DNA from: Hymenobacter aerilatus
GTDB taxonomy: Bacteria; Bacteroidota; Bacteroidia; Cytophagales; Hymenobacteraceae
Assembly (NCBI RefSeq): GCF_022921095.1
Contig: NZ_CP095053.1
Span: 1,716,501 to 1,780,500 of the forward strand
Length of the DNA stretch: 64,000 nt
Reading direction: 5' to 3'
This document shows positions 25,819-34,888 of this stretch, piece after piece (position 1 is the stretch's first letter; the number at the start of each line of letters is the position of its first letter). Under the pieces are notes generated by a model. It did no database searches. It was given only the letters and a program-made list of their open reading frames with translations, and was not told the origin of the DNA. The translations under genes and the position numbers were made by a program.

Positions 25819-25850
25819 CAAAAGTACACGCCCGATGGTAGGATGAAAAT
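25819..25850 (-). promoter_or_regulatory. his operon promoter
   Basis: On the minus strand TACTTTTG (25826-25819) is a perfect TAnnTTTG -7 element, with ATTTTC about 18 bp upstream as a -33-like box. Transcription would begin about 10-15 nt before the leader-peptide ATG. Confidence 0.65.
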
Positions 25851-25978
25851 TTTTCAGGGAAAAAATTCAGCTATGCCAGATCTTTACACCCTAATTGTGC
25901 AAAAAACTCTCGTTTTGGCACTATTCTTTCGACAACGTTCGTTCCTGATCTGCTTCGCCTACCTCTTATAGTTTTTGC

Positions 25979-26959
25979 ATGACTCTTCGCTCTCGCTGCC
26001 TGTTGCTGGCTTGTTTTGGTATATGGAGCGGCTCTGCCCTCGTCGGTGGCTCCGTTGCTTACGCCCAGCAGGCGCCTGCCGCTGATACTACCACACAAAA
26101 ATCTGCTGGAACACCGGTACAGGCTCCGGCCGCTCTGGCATCCGCTACTACCGGACAACCCCAGCTTCCTCTTCCCCAGGCCAGCCCGCACGCCGTGATT
26201 GAGCAAACATTGGGACTGACGGACGTGACAGTGGATTATCACTCGCCTGCTGTTCGGAGCCGGGCCGTATGGGGTGGGCTGGTACCCTACAACCAGGTGT
26301 GGCGGGCGGGTGCCAACGAAAACACACTGATTACGTTTTCGCGCCCCGTGAAACTGAACGGCAAGGATGTGGCGGCGGGCCAGTACTCGCTGTATGTGTA
26401 TCCGCGAGCTGATTCGGAATGGGACTTCATTCTGAACCGCGTGACCACGCACTGGGGTACCGAGAACTACGACCCCAAAGACGACGTGGTTCACGTACCC
26501 GTGCTGCCCGAAAAGGCAAACTTCCAGGAAACCTTGCTGTACTGGTTCTCGGAAGTGAAGCCTGCCAGCGGCCGCCTCAACCTTACCTGGGAACGGCGCA
26601 CAATGAGTATGCTCATCGAAACCGACGTGCAAACGCAGGTGCTGGCCGGTATTGCCCAAACGCTCACCCAGCACCCCGGCAACTGGCAGCTGCTGGCCCA
26701 GGCCGCCGACTACCTCGTGCAGAACAACCTGCAACCAGAGCTAGCCCTGCGCTACATCAACGAGTCATTGCGCCTCAACGACGCCTACCTCAACAACTGG
26801 ATCAAGGCCCGGCTGCTGGCTTCCCAGCAAGATTATACCACGGCGCTCATCTACACCCGCAAAGCCCTCAAGCTGGGCTCCAAGGACGATGATGATTTCA
26901 AAAATCAGCAAGCCACCATGCGCGTCGCCCTCACAGAGTGGCAGGCCAAGGCGTATTAG
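25979..26959 (+). CDS. DUF2911 domain secreted protein with TPR-like tail
   Basis: 326 residues. A signal peptide (about residues 1-30, ending VAYAQQ) leads into an Ala/Pro/Gln linker. The DUF2911 domain then spans about 70-210: ASPHAVIEQTLGLTDVTVDY, a VWGGLVPYNQVWRAGANENT block typical of the family, and LNGKDVAAGQYSLYVYP. The C-terminal ~90 residues form TPR-like helices (YINESLRLNDAYLNNWIKAR). DUF2911 is a Bacteroidota beta-rich domain of unknown function. It is divergent from the his operon. TATAGTTTTTG ends one base before the ATG, suggesting a very short leader. Confidence 0.82.
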   Translation: MTLRSRCLLLACFGIWSGSALVGGSVAYAQQAPAADTTTQKSAGTPVQAPAALASATTGQPQLPLPQASPHAVIEQTLGLTDVTVDYHSPAVRSRAVWGGLVPYNQVWRAGANENTLITFSRPVKLNGKDVAAGQYSLYVYPRADSEWDFILNRVTTHWGTENYDPKDDVVHVPVLPEKANFQETLLYWFSEVKPASGRLNLTWERRTMSMLIETDVQTQVLAGIAQTLTQHPGNWQLLAQAADYLVQNNLQPELALRYINESLRLNDAYLNNWIKARLLASQQDYTTALIYTRKALKLGSKDDDDFKNQQATMRVALTEWQAKAY

Positions 26960-26979
26960 GAAAGGAAGTGTTGAATAGA

Positions 26980-27026
26980 AAAACGGCCTGTCATCCTGAG
27001 CTGCGCTCAGGATGACAGGCCGTTTT
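26980..27026. terminator. bidirectional terminator, perfect 22-bp palindrome
   Basis: The left arm 26980-27001 (AAAACGGCCTGTCATCCTGA and on) and the right arm 27005-27026 are exact complements with a 3-nt loop and A/T-rich ends on both sides. It separates convergent DUF2911 and TonB-receptor genes. Its core, TCATCCTGAGC, is the interspersed repeat class seen at 37168 and 44157. Confidence 0.9.
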
Positions 27027-27038
27027 GACTTGCCATCT

Positions 27039-29573
27039 CTAAAACCGCCCAATCAGGCGCAAGTTTACTACCCGCTGCGAGAGATAATTGGCCACGGCGT
27101 AGGTGCGGCCGTTGATGTCCTGCACGTAGCTGTAGCCGGCCACATTATTGGCTTGCAGCACGTTGAGGATTTCTAAGCCGATCCACAGGCTTTGCAGCTG
27201 GCCAGGGTGACGGGCGGCTTCGTCGCCGGCGCGCACGGTCAGGACTTTGGAGAAGCCCAGGTCCACACGCTTATAAGAGCGCACCAGCGTGCTGGTGCCG
27301 CGGGCATCGGGGTTGTTGGGCGGGCTGAAGGGTAGGCCCGTGCCGAAGACCAGGTTCACGTAGCCTCGCACCGAAGGATTGTCGGGCAGATGGTCTTGGA
27401 AGAAAATACCCGCGTTCAGGCGCTGGTCGCTGGGGCGGCGGATGTAGCCCTTGGCCTCCCTACCCGTCACTTGGCCCTGGGCGTTGTACACGTTCATTGA
27501 GTCGCCGTCCAGGTTTTCGCGCGTCGTCAGCACGCCTAGGCTAAACCACGATTCGGCCCCGCGCACAAACTCGCCGCTGATGCGCGCATCCACCCCGGCG
27601 GCGTAGGCGCGGGCGTTGTTTTTGGCGAAGTAACGCAGGCGCAGGTTGTCCACGTCGTACGGCACCACGTCGGTCAGATACTTATAGTATACTTCGCCCG
27701 AAAAGCGAAACGGCCGGTCGAACTGCTGAAAGCGGATTTCGGTACCAGCAATGGCGTGCAACGATTTTTGCGCCCGCAGCTCGGGGTTGAGTTGAGCCTG
27801 AATCAGCAGCGCATCTTGCGGGGTAGCCTGCGTGCCTACCTGGTTGCGCAGCTCGCGGTAAAAGGGCGGCTGGGCATACAGGCCCACGGCCGCTTTGTAC
27901 GACACATTCGGGTGACGGCGCGACACCTGTGCGTACTGCACCCGCGGACTTACCACCAGTTGCTGATTGATAGACCAATAGTGCGCTCGTACGCCCAGCG
28001 TCAGCGTACGGAGCGAGTCAATATCAAAGGTATTCTGCACGTAGCCCTGCGTGCGGTAGCTCTCCAGGTTCAGGTCCGACACTAGACGGGTGCGGCGATA
28101 CTCGGGCACGTAATCGGCCGAGTCTACAAAATTGTATTCGTCGAGCTGGTCATCAATTCGCTCCCTACCCGTCTTCACCCCAAAGCGCACGGTGTGGCGA
28201 GAGGCAGGCGTCCATTGGCCGCGGGCTTCGAGTGTAAACACCTTCGCCAGCAGCGTGTTGCGGGAGTGGTCGAAGCGTGAGCCCACATCGCGCACGCGCA
28301 CCTCGCGGTTGAAATCGGGGCCGGGGGCCCGGTTGATTTCGGAGAAGCGGTAGCTAGCCTCCACATCGCGGTACTCCAGCTCCCGGGACACAAACGCACC
28401 GGCCAGCAGCTCGCCCTGGAGGTGGTCGGTGAAGCGGTGACGCAGATTCAGGCCGCCCTGGTAGGTGTCGTACTGCATCCGCTCGCGGCCATCGTAGAAA
28501 ATGGTGAGGCGCGTGAGCTGGTTGCCTTCCGTGTTGAAGGTGCTCTGGCCGCTCTCGGGCGTAAAGCGAAAATCGTTGTGGGCTGTTGTAGCCAATATAC
28601 CCAGGGAGGTGCGGGATTCGTCGCCCACGGGGCCCAGGTTGGCATTCACGTACAGCTGGCCGTCGTAGAAGGTAGGGTTGTAACCGCCCTGCTGCTGGCG
28701 CAACGACTGCAGCACATAGCGGGCGTTTTTATAGCGCACCCCAGCCAGGTAGCTCACACGCTTATTGGGCGATGTAGCCTCCACATGGGCCGTACCGCCC
28801 ACCAGGCTGGCCGAGCCAGAGGCGGCAAACTGCTGGGGCGTTTTGTACTGCGCGCTCAGCACCGAAGACAGCTTGTCGCCGTACTTGGGCTGCCAGCCGC
28901 CGGTCGAGAACTCCACCTTCTCCACCAGATCAGGGTTGATGAAACTGAGGCCCTCCTGCTGGGCAGCCGTTACTAGAAACGGCCGGTACACCTCGAAGCC
29001 GTTCACGTACACGAGGTTTTCCTCGTAGTTGCCGCCCCGCACCGAGTAAGTGCTGGTCAGTTCGTTGTTGGCCACCACGCCGGGTAGGGTGGTCAGAATC
29101 TTATTGAAGTCGCCGAAGGTGGAGGGCAGCTCTTTCACGGCCCGCGGGTCGAGGGGTGTGAGGCTGACCTGCTCGCGGGTATCGGACTGGTCGCGGCGGC
29201 CGCGCACGGTCACGTTGCCAATGGCGCGGGTATCAGCCTGTAGCGTAAGCTGGAGCGGCTGGGTGGTAGCAGCCGATAGTGGCACGCGCAGTGCCTGAAA
29301 GCCCAGGCTTCGCACCACCAGTACCGGAGCGGGCTCATTGGCCGGAAACGCCACTCGCAATCGAAAATAACCCTGCTCGTTGGTGCTGGTGCCGCCGGGC
29401 TGGCCTTCCACGCCTACCCCCACCTGGGGCAAGGGCTCACCCGTAGCATCACGGACAGTACCGCTGACAAGCTGCGAAGCCATTTGCTGCGCCACGGCGG
29501 CGGGCATGCCGCTTAGCCATAATACCGCTAGTATTCCCCAGAAAAAACACCTAGAACGGTCAGCGTGCGTCAT
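27039..29573 (-). CDS. TonB-dependent receptor with carboxypeptidase-regulatory domain
   Basis: 844 residues from ATG 29573 (a TTG one codon earlier is unlikely). A signal peptide is followed by a CarboxypepD_reg-like beta-sandwich (about 35-115: GTVRDATGEPLPQVGVGVEG). The plug domain has TLPGVVANNELTSTYSVRGG and YVNGFEVYRPFL. A ~600-residue outer-membrane barrel ends in the aromatic residue needed for BAM recognition (LRLIGRF). Import is driven by TonB-ExbBD, which may be the set at 38684-40945. The substrate is unknown; no SusD partner is adjacent. Confidence 0.92.
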   Translation of the reverse strand: MTHADRSRCFFWGILAVLWLSGMPAAVAQQMASQLVSGTVRDATGEPLPQVGVGVEGQPGGTSTNEQGYFRLRVAFPANEPAPVLVVRSLGFQALRVPLSAATTQPLQLTLQADTRAIGNVTVRGRRDQSDTREQVSLTPLDPRAVKELPSTFGDFNKILTTLPGVVANNELTSTYSVRGGNYEENLVYVNGFEVYRPFLVTAAQQEGLSFINPDLVEKVEFSTGGWQPKYGDKLSSVLSAQYKTPQQFAASGSASLVGGTAHVEATSPNKRVSYLAGVRYKNARYVLQSLRQQQGGYNPTFYDGQLYVNANLGPVGDESRTSLGILATTAHNDFRFTPESGQSTFNTEGNQLTRLTIFYDGRERMQYDTYQGGLNLRHRFTDHLQGELLAGAFVSRELEYRDVEASYRFSEINRAPGPDFNREVRVRDVGSRFDHSRNTLLAKVFTLEARGQWTPASRHTVRFGVKTGRERIDDQLDEYNFVDSADYVPEYRRTRLVSDLNLESYRTQGYVQNTFDIDSLRTLTLGVRAHYWSINQQLVVSPRVQYAQVSRRHPNVSYKAAVGLYAQPPFYRELRNQVGTQATPQDALLIQAQLNPELRAQKSLHAIAGTEIRFQQFDRPFRFSGEVYYKYLTDVVPYDVDNLRLRYFAKNNARAYAAGVDARISGEFVRGAESWFSLGVLTTRENLDGDSMNVYNAQGQVTGREAKGYIRRPSDQRLNAGIFFQDHLPDNPSVRGYVNLVFGTGLPFSPPNNPDARGTSTLVRSYKRVDLGFSKVLTVRAGDEAARHPGQLQSLWIGLEILNVLQANNVAGYSYVQDINGRTYAVANYLSQRVVNLRLIGRF

Positions 29574-29666
29574 CAACCCAGAATAAAAGGCGTAGCGAAA
29601 CAGCCTTGTCTTAGCAACTCATATACCACAGCCAGACAAACCCTAAACTGTTTTCCGGCTTCGCTG

Positions 29667-30350
29667 CTAGTATTCCACTTCATCTACCTGCTGGCGCAGT
29701 TTGGCCAGGGTGCCCACCGGGTCGCCACCGCTGAATACGAAGCTACCGGCTACTAGCACATCGGCGCCAGCCTGCACCAGGGCGGCAGCGTTGTCGCTGC
29801 TCACGCCGCCGTCGATTTCAATGAGAGCTGGGGAGCCGCAGTCGACCAGCAGCTCTTTCAGAGCGGCTACTTTGCGCAGGGTGTTCGGGATAAACGTCTG
29901 GCCCCCGAAGCCGGGGTTCACGGACATCACCAGCACCATGTCCAGGTCGGGGGCAATGTCTTCGAGCAAACTCACGGGGGTAGCCGGGTTCAGAGCTACG
30001 CAGGCTTTACAGCCCAGCTTTTTGATCTGCTGCACCACCCGGTGCAGGTGCGGGCAAGCCTCGTAGTGCACCGTGATGCTGCTGGCACCCGCGTCGCGAA
30101 TGGCATGCAGGTAGTCCTGCGGACTTTCGATCATCAGGTGCACGTCGAGCGGCTGCTTGGCGTAGCGGGCAATGGCCTCCAGCACGGGCACACCAAAGGA
30201 AATATTGGGCACAAAACGACCGTCCATCACGTCGCAGTGCAACCAATCGGCGGCGCTGTCGGCCAGGCGTTCTACTTCGGCTTGCAGGTTGGCAAAATCA
30301 CTGGCCAGCAGCGAAGGCGCCAGCTGAGGTTTTGGACGAGTAGCATTCAT
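29667..30350 (-). CDS. rpe: ribulose-phosphate 3-epimerase
   Basis: A 227-residue TIM barrel. LAPSLLASDFANLQAEVERL, WLHCDVMDGRFVPNISFG (metal-ligand His and catalytic Asp), PLDVHLMIESPQDYL (second His ligand), MSVNPGFGGQTFIP and IEIDGGVSSDNA are all present. It interconverts ribulose-5-P and xylulose-5-P in the pentose phosphate pathway. Start ATG 30350. It is followed 93 bp later by the TonB receptor on the same strand. Confidence 0.97.
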   Translation of the reverse strand: MNATRPKPQLAPSLLASDFANLQAEVERLADSAADWLHCDVMDGRFVPNISFGVPVLEAIARYAKQPLDVHLMIESPQDYLHAIRDAGASSITVHYEACPHLHRVVQQIKKLGCKACVALNPATPVSLLEDIAPDLDMVLVMSVNPGFGGQTFIPNTLRKVAALKELLVDCGSPALIEIDGGVSSDNAAALVQAGADVLVAGSFVFSGGDPVGTLAKLRQQVDEVEY

Positions 30351-30363
30351 AGGGCGAAGATAG

Positions 30364-30470
30364 TGGTGTGATGGTAAAATGGCGCGTTTGCCGTTCTGCT
30401 GGCGCTACCTGCCCAGTTTGCGCAAGTAGAACCAGCAGAACGGCAAACGCGCCATTTTACCATCACACCA
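30364..30470. repeat. 39-bp perfect-arm hairpin element, family A
   Basis: The arms 30364-30402 and 30432-30470 are exact reverse complements (begin TGGTGTGATGGTAAAATGG) around a 29-nt loop containing CAGTTTGCGCAAGTAG. Elements at 39610 and 40133 share arm layout and loop core. It fills the whole space between rpe and the zinc-ribbon gene. Confidence 0.9.
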
Positions 30471-30480
30471 TTTCACTATC

Positions 30481-30798
30481 TCACTGCTTTTTCCAGGGCT
30501 GCCAGTCGATGTCGCCGTTTTCGCGCTTGCGCAGGAAGTAAGTTTGGTCGTCTTTCTGGGTTTTGCCGAAGGTCACGTCGCCGCGGCAATCGAGGCATTT
30601 CACGCTGGTGTACTTGAACTTGTCCTGGGCCACGCGGGAGGTGAGGTCCAGGTTGTCGGAGCCACACAGGCCGCAGGCGGGCACGTCGGGGAAACTGAGC
30701 CGGTCGTACTCAGCTACTACTTCATGAAAATTAGCGCCCTGCACGGTGAAGTGAAACTGCCGCCGACCAATGCGCTTGGTCACCATTAACTGTAACAT
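30481..30798 (-). CDS. zinc-ribbon protein, hypothetical
   Basis: 105 residues; a start at the internal ATG 30786 is also possible. A short beta region (TKRIGRRQFHFTVQGANFHE) precedes a probable zinc ribbon with CGLCGS near residue 42 and KCLDC near 68, both CxxC. The C terminus has TYFLRKRENGDIDWQPW. I recognise it only as a conserved-looking small Bacteroidota protein; nucleic-acid binding is a reasonable guess from the ribbon and basic stretches but is not shown. It is the only gene between two stretches carrying repeats. Confidence 0.6.
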   Translation of the reverse strand: MLQLMVTKRIGRRQFHFTVQGANFHEVVAEYDRLSFPDVPACGLCGSDNLDLTSRVAQDKFKYTSVKCLDCRGDVTFGKTQKDDQTYFLRKRENGDIDWQPWKKQ

Positions 30799-30861
30799 CG
30801 AAAAAAAGTAAGGGATTAAAAAAGCAAGTGAAAGCCGGCGATAAGCCAGACTGTGGCAGCG

Positions 30862-32559
30862 TTACAGGCGAAGCAGGCGTACTGTATACAAGGGCTGCCC
30901 TACCCTACCCACCCGGCAGCTATACACGCCCGGCCGCAGTGCGGTAGTAGGCAGCTGCACGGTGGGCGCATTGGGCGCCGGCAACGTCAGCGCCGACACC
31001 AATGCCCCCCGCGCATCGTAGAGGCGCACCTCCAGCGGCTGTGCGCGCCATTCGGCAGGAAGTTGCAGGGTACACGTGGCCGCACCCGCTGGCACAGGGT
31101 TCGGATACAGGTGCACCAGATTTCCTACCCCCGCGACGGGGGCCGTGGGCAAGGGAATACCAGCGGCCACCTGCTGGGCCCGCCCAAAGTTGGGGATGCC
31201 GTAGCCTAATAAGTTATCGGGGGCAGTGGCCTGGGAAGCCGAACGTTGCAGGTAGTCAATCACCTCCTGGGCCGTGAGCGTGGGGTGCGCCTGCCAGAAG
31301 CCGGCCGCCAACCCCGCCGCAATGGGGCTGGCAAACGAGGTGCCGTTGCCGCGTCCAATGGCGCCGCTGGGATACACAAAGGCCGCCTGCTGGCCCATGG
31401 CACTCACGTTGGGTTTCAAACGACCATCGGCGGCAGGACCAATAGAGCTGAATCGGGCGCGCGTACCCAAGGAGTCCACCGCGCCTACTGTCAGGATGGA
31501 ATCGGCGTCGGCGGGAGCTAAGAGATAGAGCCAACGGTTGTTGCCCTCGTTGCCGGCACTGTTTACCACCAGCATCCCTACCCGCGCCGCCACAGTAGCG
31601 GCCCGCGTGCTGAGTGCGGTTCGACCATCCAAGTCCGTGTACGCATAGTCGACGGAGGGCGCATCGAAGGTGTTGTAGCCCAGCGAGGAGTTGATGATAT
31701 CAACGCCCAGCGAGTCTGCCCGCTCGGCGGCAATCAGCCAGTTAACTTCCTCCACGGGATGCTCCGAGGCTACCTCTTCCGTCACAAACAAATAGTACGT
31801 GGCCTGCGGAGCTGTACCAATAAACACGCCCGGCTGATTGCCAGCCAGGGTAGAAAGCACCAGCGTGCCGTGGTCGTCGTACTGGTACACGTTCTGGTCA
31901 CGCCCCACGAAGTTGTACACGCTGGCCAGCCGATTTTGCTGATACAACGAGGCGAAGACTGAGCCCGTATTCACCCCCGGAAAGCCGCCATCGAATACGG
32001 CAATGTGCATGCCTTCACCCCGAAAGCCAGCGTCGTGCATCACGTCGGCCCCAATCTGGTGAGCCTGGGCGTAGGCGTTGCCGTAGTCGGCGCGGGTGCC
32101 GGCCGGGCGGGCTGCCACAGGAGCGCCTGCTTGCACAGGGAGCGGCGCACTTGTAGCGGCGCTCCGGTTGAGCGTGCGCGCACTGCGCACGCACGGCAGG
32201 GCCTGCACTACGGCCAGCACGGTAGAGTCGCACTCCACCACCACAGCGTTAAACCACCGCGAAGTGTACCACACCTTAGCGCCAGCCACAGCCTGCACCT
32301 GCGCCACGTAGGCAGGGTCTACGGGCAGGTCGCGGGGCAGCAGGGAAATATTCTGATGGGTGCGGCGCGCCAGGGACCGGGCCGTCAGGAAACGCTGGGG
32401 GGCGCTGAGGCTGTACGGCGTATTGGCTTTGTCGCGCAGATAAACCAAATGCTTGCGCACAGTGGGCGTGCCCGGCGGGCGAACCGGCAGCCCCGCCACC
32501 ACCGTGCCTACCTTCCAAAGGGGTAGCCAAGCCAGAATACACAGCACGAAAAAGCGCAT
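30862..32559 (-). CDS. secreted S8 (subtilisin-like) protease with type IX sorting domain
   Basis: 565 residues: signal peptide (1-20), an inhibitor-like prodomain, and a peptidase S8 domain from about 150 to 475 with all three catalytic residues: Asp in IAVFDGGFPGV, His in YDDHGTLVLSTLAG, Ser in NGTSFASPIAAG, plus the oxyanion Asn in VVNSAGNEGNN. After a linker, the last ~80 residues (HLYPNPVPAGAATCTLQLP to YTVRLLRL) are a Por/type A secretion domain, so export across the outer membrane by the type IX system is expected. TATCTTAG about 35 bp upstream may be its -7 element. Confidence 0.92.
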   Translation of the reverse strand: MRFFVLCILAWLPLWKVGTVVAGLPVRPPGTPTVRKHLVYLRDKANTPYSLSAPQRFLTARSLARRTHQNISLLPRDLPVDPAYVAQVQAVAGAKVWYTSRWFNAVVVECDSTVLAVVQALPCVRSARTLNRSAATSAPLPVQAGAPVAARPAGTRADYGNAYAQAHQIGADVMHDAGFRGEGMHIAVFDGGFPGVNTGSVFASLYQQNRLASVYNFVGRDQNVYQYDDHGTLVLSTLAGNQPGVFIGTAPQATYYLFVTEEVASEHPVEEVNWLIAAERADSLGVDIINSSLGYNTFDAPSVDYAYTDLDGRTALSTRAATVAARVGMLVVNSAGNEGNNRWLYLLAPADADSILTVGAVDSLGTRARFSSIGPAADGRLKPNVSAMGQQAAFVYPSGAIGRGNGTSFASPIAAGLAAGFWQAHPTLTAQEVIDYLQRSASQATAPDNLLGYGIPNFGRAQQVAAGIPLPTAPVAGVGNLVHLYPNPVPAGAATCTLQLPAEWRAQPLEVRLYDARGALVSALTLPAPNAPTVQLPTTALRPGVYSCRVGRVGQPLYTVRLLRL

Positions 32560-32670
32560 AAAATTAGCTTTTATTTCTGAGCCTAAGATACGGCTTTTAG
32601 GCCGTTTTTCTTATTTATTTAGACTTAAATAAAGCTTATTCTACTTTCTAAATCTTCATCAGACAAAGAA

Positions 32671-32696
32671 AAAGACCGACATTGCGGCCGGCCTTT
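32671..32696 (-). terminator. terminator of lipoprotein gene
   Basis: On the minus strand AAAGGCCGGC pairs with GTCGGTCTTT using G:U pairs, then a TTTCTTTG tract follows. It lies 42 bp after the stop of the lipoprotein gene at 32738. Confidence 0.7.
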
Positions 32697-32737
32697 ACTA
32701 TTTTTTTTAGCAAAACAGATATACTACCTACCTGGGT

Positions 32738-33481
32738 CTACAACTGCCCCAATTCCAGTAGCGTTTCCCGGCGCACCTGCCCACGGTACACATAGTTTTT
32801 GGAAGGAACGCAGTTGCCGGTACCGCAGTACACAAACCGCCGCCGTATCCGGGCGATGGGCCCCACGCCCTGGGCGTACACCTGCCGATACTTGGCCACG
32901 TTGTAGAGGCCGTCGTCGAGGGTGGTGCCGGTGGCGGTGTTTAGCTCGGTATCGGTGGTGGTCACGGTACGCTCGTAAGTGCGGCCGTTCACAGTATAGG
33001 CCTCGCCTACCTGCTGGTACTCCCGGTTCTGGGCCGTCACGGTATCCAGGGCATTGTAGGCGTCGCGGTTCCAGCTGTAGCCAATGCGGGTAGGAAACAC
33101 CAGCTCCACGGTCCGGCGATTATTGCGAATCTGCTGCAAAGTGCGGTCGGTGGGCAGCAGCACCAACGTGCTGTCGTCCTGCCAGGCATCGGTGGCGGTG
33201 GCACGGCGCGAGCGAATGACATTGTAGGCTGTCTGCCCGCTGGCATCGGTGAAGGTGGCCGCTACCCGCTCCCGAAACTGAAACTGCTGCACGGTCAGCA
33301 CGTTGTCGCGCCAGAGGCTATCGGTCACGGCGTAGGTGCGGTAGTTGCCCACCGCTACAGGGTAGTAATCATTCTCAGGCGCGGGCGTTTCATCGTTGCT
33401 TTCGGTGCAGGCTACGGCGGCCAGCGCCAGCGAGCCAACGACGAAAAATTGGCCTACTAATCGTGGATAGCGATGCGTCAT
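32738..33481 (-). CDS. lipoprotein, hypothetical
   Basis: 247 residues. The N terminus has a hydrophobic helix and lipobox LAAVAC (Cys at about residue 25) followed by an acidic TESNDETPAPENDYYP linker; acidic residues after the Cys are compatible with surface export signals known in Bacteroidota. The mature domain is beta-rich (YYPVAVGNYRTYAVTDSLWR), like Bacteroidota lipoproteins that begin with YxPLxxGNxWxY. No catalytic motif is visible. It probably has its own transcript, between the hairpin at 33503 and the terminator at 32671. Confidence 0.75.
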   Translation of the reverse strand: MTHRYPRLVGQFFVVGSLALAAVACTESNDETPAPENDYYPVAVGNYRTYAVTDSLWRDNVLTVQQFQFRERVAATFTDASGQTAYNVIRSRRATATDAWQDDSTLVLLPTDRTLQQIRNNRRTVELVFPTRIGYSWNRDAYNALDTVTAQNREYQQVGEAYTVNGRTYERTVTTTDTELNTATGTTLDDGLYNVAKYRQVYAQGVGPIARIRRRFVYCGTGNCVPSKNYVYRGQVRRETLLELGQL

Positions 33482-33502
33482 ACTATAAGTTGTGAGTCTT
33501 TG

Positions 33503-33573
33503 GTTGTTAGTTTCTAGTTAGAACGTCATTTCGACCGCAGAGGGAAATGACGTTCTAACTAGAAACTAACAAC
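33503..33573. repeat. 29-bp perfect inverted repeat abutting mnmA stop
   Basis: The arms 33503-33531 and 33545-33573 are exact complements (GTTGTTAGTTTCTAGTTAGA start) around a 13-nt loop. The right arm ends at the base next to the mnmA stop codon. It is a likely terminator or 3-prime-end protector for mnmA. Confidence 0.85.
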
Positions 33574-34716
33574 TTATAAAGCAGCCAACTCGGCTGGTAT
33601 CGGCAGTTCGCCAATAACGTGCCGTTCTATCCAGCCGCCGCCTAGCACATCCTGCCCGTCGTAAAACACAGCGGCCTGACCAGGCGTGATGGCGTGCACA
33701 GCCTCCTCAAAGTATACCCGGATTTTGTCGCCTACCTGCTCCAGAAAGGCAGGGGCGCCGTCGTGGTTGTAGCGCACTTTGGTAACGCTGGGCACCAACC
33801 CGCGGCCTTCCAGAGAAGCAAATTTGCCCATGTTCAGCTTGCCGACCACAGTGGCAGTGCTGGCCAGGTCGTCGTAGTTGCCGAGCACTACCTGGTTGGT
33901 TTCAGGGTGAATTGCCGTAACGTAGGCCGGGAAACCCAGGGCCACGCCCAGCCCTTTACGTTGCCCAATAGTGTAGAAGGGGTAGCCCGCGTGCGTACCC
34001 ACCACTGTGCCATCGCGCAGCACAAACTGCCCGCCGGCCACACGCTCTTCCAAGCCTGGCACGCGACGGCGCAGGAACCCGCGGTAGTCGTTATCGGGGA
34101 TAAAGCAGATTTCGTAGCTCTCGGGCTTGTTTACCAGCTCCGTGAAGCCGCGGCGGCGCGCCTCGTCGTAAATCTCAGTTTTGCGCATGGCGCCCAATGG
34201 GAACAACGTGCGCGACAGGCTTTCTTGCGACACGCCCCACAGGGCATACGACTGGTCCTTGTTCTCATCCACCCCTTTGCTAATGACGTAACGCCCGTTT
34301 TCGTGGCGCACCTGGGCGTAGTGGCCGGTGGCGATAAACTCGCAGCCAAGCTGGTCGGCGCGGCGCAGCAGGGCATCCCACTTGATGTGGGTGTTGCAGA
34401 GCACACAGGGGTTGGGCGTGCGCCCGGCTAAGTATTCATCGGTGAAGTTGCTAATTACAAAATCCCCGAACTCGTCGCGGATGTCGATGATGTAGTGTGG
34501 GAAACCCAGCTCCACGGCAATCTGCCGAGCGTCGTTGATGCTGTCGAGGGAGCAGCAGCCGGTTTCTTTTTTGGAGCCGCCTGCCGAGGCGTAATCCCAG
34601 GTTTTCATGGTCATGCCGACCACCTCGTAGCCTTGCTCGTGCAGCAATACCGCCGCCACCGAGCTGTCGATGCCGCCGCTCATCGCGACCAGCACCCGTC
34701 CTTTCGTCGTGTTCAT
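33574..34716 (-). CDS. mnmA: tRNA-specific 2-thiouridylase
   Basis: 380 residues from ATG 34716. The longer frame to 34845 would cross its promoter, so it was rejected. The PP-loop RVLVAMSGGIDSSVAAVLL binds ATP, and the catalytic cysteines lie in NPCVLCNTHIKW and YEICFIPD. ETGCCSLDS is the family insert found in many Bacteroidota and Firmicutes. It thiolates U34 of tRNA-Lys, Glu and Gln using sulfur relayed from a desulfurase. The -7 element TATCTTTG is at 34770-34763. Confidence 0.96.
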   Translation of the reverse strand: MNTTKGRVLVAMSGGIDSSVAAVLLHEQGYEVVGMTMKTWDYASAGGSKKETGCCSLDSINDARQIAVELGFPHYIIDIRDEFGDFVISNFTDEYLAGRTPNPCVLCNTHIKWDALLRRADQLGCEFIATGHYAQVRHENGRYVISKGVDENKDQSYALWGVSQESLSRTLFPLGAMRKTEIYDEARRRGFTELVNKPESYEICFIPDNDYRGFLRRRVPGLEERVAGGQFVLRDGTVVGTHAGYPFYTIGQRKGLGVALGFPAYVTAIHPETNQVVLGNYDDLASTATVVGKLNMGKFASLEGRGLVPSVTKVRYNHDGAPAFLEQVGDKIRVYFEEAVHAITPGQAAVFYDGQDVLGGGWIERHVIGELPIPAELAAL

Positions 34717-34762
34717 GGAGAGTAGAAAAACGCCCGGGAGTCCAAAGTTCCCGGCCGCCGCG

Positions 34763-34770
34763 CAAAGATA
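34763..34770 (-). promoter_or_regulatory. -7 promoter element of mnmA
   Basis: On the minus strand TATCTTTG is a perfect TAnnTTTG match 46 bp upstream of the mnmA ATG; this decided the start at 34716. Confidence 0.6.
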
Positions 34771-34801
34771 CGAAATTGGGGGGTGGGGGCCTGCCTTTAC
34801 C

Positions 34802-34884
34802 TGTCCTTCCGAGCAGAGCGCGGAATCTGAAAAACACTCGCGCAAGTATTATTCGCCGGATTCCGCACTGCGCTCGAAAGGACA
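34802..34884. repeat. imperfect inverted repeat between divergent genes
   Basis: TGTCCTTCCGAGC... (34802-34827) pairs with GATTCCGCACTGCGCTCGAA... (34859-34884) with a few mismatches. The loop contains ACTCGCGCAAGTATT, close to the loop core of the family A hairpins at 39610 and 40133. Confidence 0.7.
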
Positions 34885-34888
34885 ACCG

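Noticed and set aside
25545..25829. 85-94 residue frames on the minus strand upstream of hisG
   Set aside because: They lie in the two frames other than that of the His-rich leader and have low-complexity Pro/Arg composition; the 36-codon leader frame with its His run explains the region better.
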